Origin: Eubacterium sp. CAG:251
Lineage (GTDB): Bacteria; Bacillota; Clostridia; Oscillospirales; Acutalibacteraceae
Assembly (NCBI GenBank): GCA_000436835.1
Contig: FR889116.1
Span: 1-64,000, forward strand
Length of the DNA: 64,000 bases
Direction of reading: 5' to 3'
Numbering within the stretch: the first letter of the stretch is position 1; each line of letters opens with the position of its first letter. Position numbers and translations under genes: made by a program. Under the pieces are notes generated by a model. The model made no database searches. It worked only from the letters and a program-made list of their open reading frames with translations, and was not told the origin of the DNA. Below, in pieces: positions 54,915-62,474 of the stretch.

Positions 54915-56174
54915 CTAATTCCTTTCTATTGCAAAAGACGCAAACGAATTTCCTTGTCCCTCTCTGCCCAAAACAGTAGCGACAAAATATCGTATATCAT
55001 CCATTGCGTGGTCATTTTCTTTTTTAACCGCATCCTTTTTTATACTGTCATCCCAGCGATAGATTGAAAATTCTCTTATTGCGTCGGCACAGCAGGGATA
55101 TAAAAATATCTCCCCATCCTTGAGTGCCTGGCACACTCGGTTAATACCCGATAGAACATCATTATTCGCTTTGATAACACGAAATTTTTTGTGCCTTAAA
55201 ACAGTTTGTATAAAAGATGCAGCTGACGGGTCAATAATCAAAGCTGTTATATCCTTGCCGTTCGCAAGTCTTTCAAGCTCACGGTAATATTCCTCATCTG
55301 TCAGCTGAATACCGTTGTCTCTGCCTGAATAATAATACTCATCAAGCCGATACCACTTTCCGTCGCACTCACCCCAAAGGCCTAAAGAAAAAGGATTTAC
55401 CGTTCCGTAGTCGCACGAAAGATAATATCGTGAAAAACCGCCGTCGCACCTTTTTATGTGCCTTTCAGGTGAAAACATAGGATAAACAAGACCTTGAGCC
55501 GTGACCCATTTCCCCTCAATAAATCGCTCATAAAAAGCGCCCGAATAAAGACTTTTATATCTTTTTTTAACGCTTTCGGACAAAGAGGGATTGTCGTCCA
55601 TAGTGAAATGGATATACAAAACATTTTTTTCTTTGGCTTTTTTTATCCATTCCATATAAAACCAATGATAAGGATGCTCCGGATTGCAGTTGAAAAAGTA
55701 TTTTGAATTTTCAAGAGAGCACCTTGCAACCGCCTGTTCAACAAAACTTCTCGGCATAAGCGCAACCTCGTCGAGCATAACGCCACCCAAAGTCATACCC
55801 TGAATGAGTGATGCACTTGATTCATCTCTGCCGCCGAAAAGATAATAACGGTTAGTCACATTGCCTCTTGAAATCGTAACCATATTCCTGCTAATCCTGT
55901 AATCAACGCTGAAACCAAGTTCTTTAAGCGTCGGCAAAAGCGGAGTAATAACATTTCTCCTAAGTGAAGAAATTGTTTTCCCGCAAATGGCAAACGAAGT
56001 ATCGCAAAAAGCATAAAAGGACCAACAAATAAACGATATACCCATACAAAGCGTTTTGCCTGACCTTACGGCGCCGTCACAGATTATTCCGTTTTTATTT
56101 TTAACGTCACTGCCATTGCACCACCAATTCAAAACGGCAAGTTGCTTTTTTGAAAACGGGATAAATCTATTCAT
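54915..56174 (-). CDS. Phage terminase large subunit (PBSX type)
   Basis: 419 residues from the ATG at 56174, which has GGAGG upstream; the longer frame overlaps the small terminase. The ATPase has Walker A GAVRSGKT and Walker B GVMLDEVAL. The nuclease has LSCDYGT, ALIIDPSAAS and the late Asp pair near NDHAMDDIRYF. All catalytic acids are present, so it looks intact. Confidence 0.92.
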   Translation of the reverse strand: MNRFIPFSKKQLAVLNWWCNGSDVKNKNGIICDGAVRSGKTLCMGISFICWSFYAFCDTSFAICGKTISSLRRNVITPLLPTLKELGFSVDYRISRNMVTISRGNVTNRYYLFGGRDESSASLIQGMTLGGVMLDEVALMPRSFVEQAVARCSLENSKYFFNCNPEHPYHWFYMEWIKKAKEKNVLYIHFTMDDNPSLSESVKKRYKSLYSGAFYERFIEGKWVTAQGLVYPMFSPERHIKRCDGGFSRYYLSCDYGTVNPFSLGLWGECDGKWYRLDEYYYSGRDNGIQLTDEEYYRELERLANGKDITALIIDPSAASFIQTVLRHKKFRVIKANNDVLSGINRVCQALKDGEIFLYPCCADAIREFSIYRWDDSIKKDAVKKENDHAMDDIRYFVATVLGREGQGNSFASFAIERN

Positions 56175-56502
56175 CAAATTCCTCCGTATAATGCCTTTTA
56201 GTCGCCTGCGTACTTTTTTCCAGTGCCTCATAAAATGAGGTCGGCGACTTGTCCGTTTGCTCATTCACCATTTCTCTGATTTTGTCAATAGCCTTAAGCC
56301 TGTCAAAAAATTTAATCTCCATTCCGCCTCCCTTTGGGCGCTTGATTTCGCTTACGTTAAACAAATCAAGCGTGTTAAGCTTTTGGAGTATTTTTTCCTC
56401 AGGCTCGAAAAGCAGGCTGACCGCATCCGTTATTTCGCCGAATGCAAGACGTCTTAAACCGTCGCATACCTCCTTTTCGCTTATCTTCTTTCTGCGTGAC
56501 AT
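56167..56502 (-). CDS. Phage terminase small subunit-like protein
   Basis: 111 residues from the ATG at 56502 with GGAGG 6 nt upstream. Basic N-terminus (MSRRKKISEKEVCDGLRRLAFG) and helical body, located directly before the large terminase with 8-nt overlap. Probably binds pac DNA. First gene of the phage block. Confidence 0.7.
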   Translation of the reverse strand: MSRRKKISEKEVCDGLRRLAFGEITDAVSLLFEPEEKILQKLNTLDLFNVSEIKRPKGGGMEIKFFDRLKAIDKIREMVNEQTDKSPTSFYEALEKSTQATKRHYTEEFDE

Positions 56503-56542
56503 TTCACACCTCCATATCATTTTTTTGCAGGGCAAAAGAAAA

Positions 56543-56571
56543 ACTCCCTACACTAACAGCGTATAGGGAGT
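56543..56571 (-). terminator. Terminator-like hairpin before the phage operon
   Basis: The stem ACTCCCTA / TAGGGAGT is followed by TTTTTCTTTT on minus, 40 nt before the small terminase start. It would block transcripts entering from upstream or attenuate the phage operon. Confidence 0.7.
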
Positions 56572-56700
56572 AAAATATAACGTTTAAAGGCTATATTTTG
56601 CCTAAAAAATATTCAAAAAATTTTATTTTAGCCGATTTATTCAATATATGCGTATATTTTAAATGCGATTATTGCGCAAAACTTTAAAAAAAGCAAAAAA
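56572..56700. other. Intergenic region before the phage block
   Basis: AT-rich DNA between two terminators. No repressor, integrase or convincing promoter was found; the best minus-strand match, TTGCGC with 17 bp to TATACG, is weak. Confidence 0.4.
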
Positions 56701-56735
56701 ACAGCAGATATTCAAAAGCTTGAAATATCTGCTGT
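56701..56735 (-). terminator. Terminator of the LolD-like gene
   Basis: The stem ACAGCAGATATT / AATATCTGCTGT is followed by TTTTTTGCTTTTTTT on minus. Confidence 0.92.
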
Positions 56736-56756
56736 AAATTCCTATTATATTATGTA

Positions 56757-57503
56757 TCAACCCTCGTCAATCGGGTTTTTATTATTTTTCTTTGACTCTC
56801 TGCCGTATTTTTCCTCATAACCGGGGTTAATATAATCCTCAACCACCTTGCCGTCACGAATACGGATTACACGTTCTGCCTCTTCCGCAATTTCATTATC
56901 GTGGGTGATAACTATAACTGTTCTGCCCTCATCCTTAAGTTCGTGTAAAATTGCCATAACCTCTTTTGTTGATTTTGTATCAAGGTTACCCGTAGGCTCA
57001 TCTGCCAAGATAACAGGAGGTTTTGCGGCAATAGCTCTTGCGACGGCAACACGTTGCTGCTGACCGCCGGACATTTCTGCAGGCAAGTGATGAATACGAC
57101 TTCCAAGTCCTACTCTTTCAAGCGCCTGCTGCGAAATTTCACGCCTTTCCTGCTTTGGCATACCTCTATAAACCAAGGGAAGTTCAACATTTTCAAGCGC
57201 AGAAAGTGACGAAATAAGGTTGAAGCCTTGGAAAATAAAGCCGATTTCCTCATTTCTGATAACACTCATTTGGTCATCTGTTAAATCGTCAACAAGCTTG
57301 CCGTTGATATAATATTCGCCGTGAGTAGGAGTATCAAGCAAACCGAGCATATTCATAAGAGTTGATTTACCTGAGCCTGACTGACCGATAATGGCAACAA
57401 ATTCACCCTCGTCAATAGTGATAGATACACCGTCAAGCGCATTAACCTGATTTTCACCCGGATTATATATTTTGTATACGTCACGAACCTCAATAAGATG
57501 CAT
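56757..57503 (-). CDS. ABC transporter ATPase, LolD/MacB-like
   Basis: 248 residues. Walker A is GQSGSGKS, the signature MSGGQQQRVAVARAI, Walker B VILADEPTGNLD, and the switch VITHDNE. This set is typical of MacB/LolD-class ATPases that pair with FtsX-like permeases in peptide export or resistance. No permease lies next to it; the gene has its own promoter and terminator, so the partner must be elsewhere. GGAGG precedes the start. Confidence 0.92.
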   Translation of the reverse strand: MHLIEVRDVYKIYNPGENQVNALDGVSITIDEGEFVAIIGQSGSGKSTLMNMLGLLDTPTHGEYYINGKLVDDLTDDQMSVIRNEEIGFIFQGFNLISSLSALENVELPLVYRGMPKQERREISQQALERVGLGSRIHHLPAEMSGGQQQRVAVARAIAAKPPVILADEPTGNLDTKSTKEVMAILHELKDEGRTVIVITHDNEIAEEAERVIRIRDGKVVEDYINPGYEEKYGRESKKNNKNPIDEG

Positions 57504-57543
57504 AAATATGCCTCCGTTTGTAATTTACAAATAGTATATTATG

Positions 57544-57572
57544 ATATTACAAGATATAATCAAAAAAGTCAA
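57544..57572 (-). promoter_or_regulatory. Promoter of the LolD-like gene
   Basis: Minus strand: TTGACT (57567-57572), 17-bp spacer, TAATAT (57544-57549). Confidence 0.75.
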
Positions 57573-57573
57573 G

Positions 57574-57603
57574 TGAATAATTATTATAAGATTGTAAATA
57601 TTA
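57574..57603 (+). promoter_or_regulatory. Sigma-G/F-like promoter of spoVAC
   Basis: TGAATA (57574-57579), 17-bp spacer, AATATTA (57597-57603), close to the forespore consensus TGAATA / CATACTA. Confidence 0.55.
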
Positions 57604-57621
57604 ATAAAGAGGTGACAGATA

Positions 57622-58065
57622 ATGAGCATCAGCAAGGACGATTACAGCAAAATGACTGACAAAGCAAGCCCGAATTCGCCAAAGGTGTTAAACTGCATTA
57701 AGGCATTTTTAATCGGTGGCACAATTTGTTTAATCGGTCAAATTTTGTTTATGATTTTTGAAAAGGCAGGATTAAACGAAAAGGAAGTTTCAGCCGCAAC
57801 GTCAAGCGTATTAATTATTATAACCGCTATTTTAACCGGTATCGGCGTTTTTGATAAAATTGCAAGACACGCAGGTGCAGGAACAATTGTGCCGATTACA
57901 GGTTTTGCAAACAGCGTTGTATCCCCTGCGCTTGAATGGAAGCATGAGGGCTTTGTGCTCGGTACCGCAGCGCAAATGTTTTCAATCGCAGGTCCTGTCA
58001 TAGTTTACGGCACGGCGTCGGCATTTTTATACGGCTTGATAATATTTATTTTTAGATTATATTAA
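57622..58065 (+). CDS. spoVAC: Stage V sporulation protein AC
   Basis: 147 residues with four TM helices and the family segments FLIGGTICLIGQ, GIGVFDKIARHAGAGTIVPITGFANSV and FVLGTAAQMFSIAGPVIVYG. SpoVAC forms the inner-membrane channel for dipicolinic acid in spores. It stands alone; spoVAD and spoVAE are not adjacent. GAGGTG precedes the ATG and a forespore-type promoter lies upstream. A terminator follows. Confidence 0.93.
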   Translation: MSISKDDYSKMTDKASPNSPKVLNCIKAFLIGGTICLIGQILFMIFEKAGLNEKEVSAATSSVLIIITAILTGIGVFDKIARHAGAGTIVPITGFANSVVSPALEWKHEGFVLGTAAQMFSIAGPVIVYGTASAFLYGLIIFIFRLY

Positions 58066-58080
58066 TCTCAATTTTTATTT

Positions 58081-58112
58081 AAGCGTTGCGAATATTTCGC
58101 AACGCTTTTGTT
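58081..58112 (+). terminator. Terminator of spoVAC
   Basis: The stem AAGCGTTGCGAA / TTCGCAACGCTT is followed by TTGTTATAT. Confidence 0.85.
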
Positions 58113-58142
58113 ATATTGTATAGTTTTTTAAGCATTTTATGC

Positions 58143-58171
58143 TTTACTTTTATTTATATTTGCTATATGAT
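58143..58171 (+). promoter_or_regulatory. Promoter of the GH31 operon
   Basis: TTTACT (58143-58148), 17-bp spacer, TATGAT (58166-58171). Confidence 0.5.
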
Positions 58172-58214
58172 ATATTTATAGGACTTTATACATTTTTGCT
58201 GAAACGGAGTTATT

Positions 58215-60542
58215 ATGCTAAAGAAATCTTTAATCATTAAAACAGATGCAAAAGCAAATGAAAATCAAATAAAAATAATTGACGATATCAGAATTACATA
58301 TTTAACCTCTCGGCTGATAAGAGTTGAGGCAGGCACTTTTACCGATTTGGCAAGTTTTACCGTACTCAACAGGAATTTTCAAGTCGGCAAATTTAATGTC
58401 AAAAAAATCAAAAACAAAATATTTGTCGAAACAAGTGACGTTATTTTCATTATAAAAAACGGCACTCCGATTTGCGTTAAAATAAAGAGCAGCGATGAAA
58501 CGCAATATTTTAAAAAGCAAAAGAACTTAAAGGGCACAAGGCGAACGCTTGACGCAACGTTTGGCAAAGTACCGCTTGATAACGGCTTAATTACAAAAGA
58601 CGGCGCATTTTTGCTTGATGACAGCACAAGCTTTCTTTTTGATGACGAGGGGCATTTTGTAAAACGAAGCGGCGGCAAGGACTATTACTGCTTCGCCTAT
58701 GGCAAAGATTATAGCAAAACGATAAAAACATTTTTTGAATTATCAGGCTATACTCCGCTTGTGCCACGCTTTGCTCTCGGCGTTTGGTGGAGCAGATACC
58801 ACGCATACAGCGACAGCGAATATATCAATTTGATGGACAGATTTGAAAAAGAAAAAATCCCGCTTACCGTTGCAACAATTGATATGGATTGGCATTGGGT
58901 AGATTTAAAAAAGCAATTTAAAATAAATGCAAACGGTTGGACGGGATACAGCTGGAACACAGAACTTTTTAAGGATTATAAATCATTTTTAAACAATCTT
59001 CAAAACCGCAATTTAAAGGTGACGTTAAACTTACACCCTGCCGACGGAATAAGGCATTTTGAGGATATGTACAATGACGTTGCAAAGGCAGTCGGCATTG
59101 ACCCCGAAACAAAAGAGGACGTCAAATTCAGCTGCAAAAGCGATGATTTTTGGAATGCGTATTTTGACAAGGTACACAAGCCGTATGAAAAAGACGGCGT
59201 TGACTTTTGGTGGATAGATTGGCAACAGGGTAAAAAAAGTGATATTGAGGGCCTTGACCCACTTCTTGCATTAAATCATTATCATTTTCTTGACAATGCG
59301 GAAAACGGAAAGCTGCCGCTTATTCTGTCACGCTACGCAGGGCTTGGCTCACACCGATATCCATTAGGCTTCTCCGGCGATACGGCTATAAATCATAAGG
59401 TTCTTGACTTTCAGCCTTATTTTACTGCAAATGCGGCTAATGCGGCATATTTTTGGTGGAGCCATGATATCGGCGGTCACCATTTCGGTTACAAGGACGA
59501 TGAACTGTATTTAAGATGGATTGAATTCGGAGTGTTTTCTCCTATTTTAAGGCTTCATTCAACGTCAAACGATTTGCTCGGCAAGGAACCGTGGAAATAC
59601 AGACGTGACGTTTATTTAAGCGCTAAAAAGTGGCTTAATTTCAGGCACAGGCTTATTGCGTATATTTTCACTATGGATTATAAATGCCACAAAAACGGCA
59701 CGCCGCTTTGTAAGCCTATGTATTACGCTTATCCAAACGAAGAAAGCGCTTTTAATGTGCCTAATGAATACTTTTTCGGAAGCGAGCTTATTGCAGCCCC
59801 CATAACATCGAAAACAAATAAAAAAACTAATATGGCAACGGCAAAAGCTTGGATACCCAAAGGCACTTACACAGATATTTTCACTCTTCAAAAATACCAC
59901 GGCCCTATGGATATAACGCTTAACCGTGAGCTTTACGATATTCCCGTTCTTGCGAAAGAGGGCGCAATTATTCCGTTATCTAACGATGATGGCAACTCCT
60001 CGGCAAACCCTAAAGCACTTGAATTTTGGATATTTAACGGCAACAACAGTTTCACCCTTTACGAAGATAACGGCAGAGTGAATTTTGAAAAGCATAATGC
60101 AAAAACTAAAATTCTAAACACGTTTGACGAAAAATCCCGCAAGATTAAATTAACGATTAAAGCACCGTTCGGCGACTGCGAGGTTATACCGAGCGGCAGG
60201 AAATATAAAATCACGTTTAAGGAAATCGAAAGCGCAGATGTTAAACTCAATAAGGAATTTACAATTTCAAATTCAGATAGCGCTTTGAGCATTGAGGTGG
60301 ATTTTTCAAGCGATGATATAGAAATTGAACTTACAAATATAAAACTTATAAAAATGCCTGACTATAAGGAAAGAGTTATCAATTCAATGTCACGCTGGCA
60401 GGAGCAAACGTCTAAAAAAACAGCATATTATAAACCGTTTAAAAATGCGCAAACAAGAGAAGAATTGCTAAAGGTGTTAAGGATTTCAAAACTGCCTAAG
60501 GAAATTAAAAATCTTTTATATGAACAACTTATAACAGACTGA
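58215..60542 (+). CDS. GH31-family alpha-glucosidase/alpha-xylosidase, intracellular
   Basis: 775 residues. An N-terminal beta-sandwich is followed by a barrel with nucleophile Asp335 in FWWIDWQQG and acid/base Asp389 in FSGDTA, then SHDIGGHH and RWIEFGVFSPILRLHS. Two C-terminal beta domains follow, with an extra helical tail (about 715-775). No signal peptide. It starts an operon with a GPH-type sugar transporter, so it probably hydrolyses imported alpha-glucosides or alpha-xylosides. Confidence 0.93.
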   Translation: MLKKSLIIKTDAKANENQIKIIDDIRITYLTSRLIRVEAGTFTDLASFTVLNRNFQVGKFNVKKIKNKIFVETSDVIFIIKNGTPICVKIKSSDETQYFKKQKNLKGTRRTLDATFGKVPLDNGLITKDGAFLLDDSTSFLFDDEGHFVKRSGGKDYYCFAYGKDYSKTIKTFFELSGYTPLVPRFALGVWWSRYHAYSDSEYINLMDRFEKEKIPLTVATIDMDWHWVDLKKQFKINANGWTGYSWNTELFKDYKSFLNNLQNRNLKVTLNLHPADGIRHFEDMYNDVAKAVGIDPETKEDVKFSCKSDDFWNAYFDKVHKPYEKDGVDFWWIDWQQGKKSDIEGLDPLLALNHYHFLDNAENGKLPLILSRYAGLGSHRYPLGFSGDTAINHKVLDFQPYFTANAANAAYFWWSHDIGGHHFGYKDDELYLRWIEFGVFSPILRLHSTSNDLLGKEPWKYRRDVYLSAKKWLNFRHRLIAYIFTMDYKCHKNGTPLCKPMYYAYPNEESAFNVPNEYFFGSELIAAPITSKTNKKTNMATAKAWIPKGTYTDIFTLQKYHGPMDITLNRELYDIPVLAKEGAIIPLSNDDGNSSANPKALEFWIFNGNNSFTLYEDNGRVNFEKHNAKTKILNTFDEKSRKIKLTIKAPFGDCEVIPSGRKYKITFKEIESADVKLNKEFTISNSDSALSIEVDFSSDDIEIELTNIKLIKMPDYKERVINSMSRWQEQTSKKTAYYKPFKNAQTREELLKVLRISKLPKEIKNLLYEQLITD

Positions 60543-60555
60543 TAAAGGAAACATT

Positions 60556-62073
60556 ATGGAAAACGTAAACACATATTCAAAAAAAGAAAGAAATATGTTT
60601 TTGACCGGAATGTTCGGTCAAAATATGATTTACAACGTAGTTACCGTCGGACTTTATTATTACTTTCAAAATGTAATTTGCCTGCCGGCTATTGCGTTTG
60701 GCTGGATATTTGCAATAGCGAGAATTTGGGACGCAATCAATGACCCGATGATGGGCTCGATAGTTGACAAAACAAGAACTAAATGGGGCAAATGCAGACC
60801 TTATCTCATTTTTTCGCCTATTGTTATATGCGTTATTACGATAGCGGCATTCTTCAACGGCAACTATGCAAACGCAAAGGCAAACGGCAACAAAACGGCT
60901 ATGATATTTATTGTTGCTTGGGCGGCAATATCCTATGTGCTGTGGGGAATGAGCTATACGGTTGGCGATATCCCTCTATGGGGCATTATTTCACGTATAA
61001 CGGAAAGCGAAAAGGACAGAAGCTCGCTTATTTCTCTTTCAAGAATTATTGCGTCAATCGGTGCCGGCTTGGTTGTGATTTCAATTGTTGCAGTGTCGCA
61101 ATCGCTAAACTCCGCTTTTGGCTTAGACACAAATGCGCAAAAGGGATTTATCGTTGCGGCAATTATAATCACAATTATAGGTTCGGCGCTGTTTGAATGT
61201 GCAGGTACAGGAACAAAGGAAAGAGTACCTAACGGCAGTGAAACAAAAACTATGAAAGAAAGCTTTGCTCTTATGTGGAAATGCAAGCCTTTCAGACGTA
61301 TTCTTATAAGCGGACTTCTGCGTGCACCGTTACAGCTTATGATGAATATTGCAATGACGCTTTTAACATACTACTATTGCAAGGGCAACCTCACCTATGC
61401 GTTTACAAAGCTTGATATATTCATAATCGTGCTTATTTTAGCCGGCGGACTTTTTATAGGTCAATTTGTTTCAATGGCAATTTCCCCTGCTCTTATGAAA
61501 AAATATGAAACAAAAAAAGTATACAATCTTTTCAGCGGACTAAGTGCTGTTGCATTTGCACTTTTGTTTGTCGTATACTTAATAGCGCCGACCGACCTTT
61601 CTAAAATAGGCTTTGTGGTTATTGACGGAATTTTATTCTTTGGCACAGGTATGGGCTTTGGGGGAGTAAGCGTTTGCCAATCTGTTATGATTAGCGATTG
61701 CATTGACTATGAGGAATATCATAACGGTTACAGACCTGACGGAATTTTTTTCTCCGGTCAAAGCTTTATTACCAAGTTTTCGGCAGGCATCAGTTCCATT
61801 ATTTCAGGCTATGTTTTTGACGCAGTAGGATATACGGATATCAACATAAATAAAATGAACGAGGCTATTGCAAACGGTGCAAATTTTGCAACAGACTACA
61901 CTTCTTATTCAAAAGCTATGTGGTTTCTTATTTCAATTCCGCCTGCAATCGGTATGCTTTTAGCGGTTATTCCTACTCTCAAATATGAAATAGACAAAAA
62001 ATCGCACAACAAAATGCTTGAAGAACTTGTAAAACGTCACAAGCAGAATAATCAAGGAGATACAAATGGATAA
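60556..62073 (+). CDS. GPH-family (MelB-like) sugar:cation symporter
   Basis: 505 residues with about 12 TM helices. Family marks are ARIWDAINDPMMGSIVDKTRTKWGKCRPYL after TM2 and DYEEYHNGYRPDG in the second half. Such carriers import glycosides with Na+ or H+. It lies 13 nt after the GH31 gene and overlaps the cupin gene by 8 nt, so the transported glycoside is probably the GH31 substrate. Confidence 0.93.
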   Translation: MENVNTYSKKERNMFLTGMFGQNMIYNVVTVGLYYYFQNVICLPAIAFGWIFAIARIWDAINDPMMGSIVDKTRTKWGKCRPYLIFSPIVICVITIAAFFNGNYANAKANGNKTAMIFIVAWAAISYVLWGMSYTVGDIPLWGIISRITESEKDRSSLISLSRIIASIGAGLVVISIVAVSQSLNSAFGLDTNAQKGFIVAAIIITIIGSALFECAGTGTKERVPNGSETKTMKESFALMWKCKPFRRILISGLLRAPLQLMMNIAMTLLTYYYCKGNLTYAFTKLDIFIIVLILAGGLFIGQFVSMAISPALMKKYETKKVYNLFSGLSAVAFALLFVVYLIAPTDLSKIGFVVIDGILFFGTGMGFGGVSVCQSVMISDCIDYEEYHNGYRPDGIFFSGQSFITKFSAGISSIISGYVFDAVGYTDININKMNEAIANGANFATDYTSYSKAMWFLISIPPAIGMLLAVIPTLKYEIDKKSHNKMLEELVKRHKQNNQGDTNG

Positions 62074-62407
62074 ATTAATCAAAAACATTGAGCACAAAAC
62101 AGTTCTCAAAATCAAAGACGAAGTGACATACCAAAAAGGTCAAATCGTCAGCAAAACCCTTTCGCAAAACGAACACCATTCGCTTACTCTTTTTGCATTT
62201 GACAAGGGCGAAGAAATCAGCACTCACGAATCCGGCGGTGACGCTATGATTGTTGCTCTTGACGGAGTCGGCAAAATCACAATTGAGGGCGAAGAATTTA
62301 TTTTAAACGAGGGCGAAACAATCGTTATGCCTGCCAAAAAGCCTCACGCTGTTTTTGCAAAGGAACAATTCAAAATGCTTCTTATCGTTATGTTTCCTGA
62401 AGAATAG
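62066..62407 (+). CDS. Small cupin-domain protein
   Basis: 113 residues. A single cupin with KGEEISTHESGGDAMIVALDGVGKITI (motif 1) and ETIVMPAKKPHAVFA (motif 2), containing metal-type His. Last gene of the GH31 operon. Function could be sugar binding, isomerisation or a metal-dependent accessory role. Confidence 0.88.
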   Translation: MDKLIKNIEHKTVLKIKDEVTYQKGQIVSKTLSQNEHHSLTLFAFDKGEEISTHESGGDAMIVALDGVGKITIEGEEFILNEGETIVMPAKKPHAVFAKEQFKMLLIVMFPEE

Positions 62408-62428
62408 TAAATAAAATCAAATATAAAA

Positions 62429-62472
62429 AACCGTTGCAGCGCTTCATTTAAGAAATACTGCAACGGTTATTA
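62429..62472. terminator. Bidirectional terminator between cupin gene and mfd
   Basis: The stem AACCGTTGCAG / CTGCAACGGTT (62429-62468) has A-rich and T-rich flanks, suiting both convergent genes. Confidence 0.85.
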
Positions 62473-62474
62473 TT

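Noticed and set aside
46455..56502. R-type tailocin
   Set aside because: Tailocins keep sheath, tube and tape measure and lose the head. Here the reverse is seen: capsid and terminase are kept and the tail shaft is missing.
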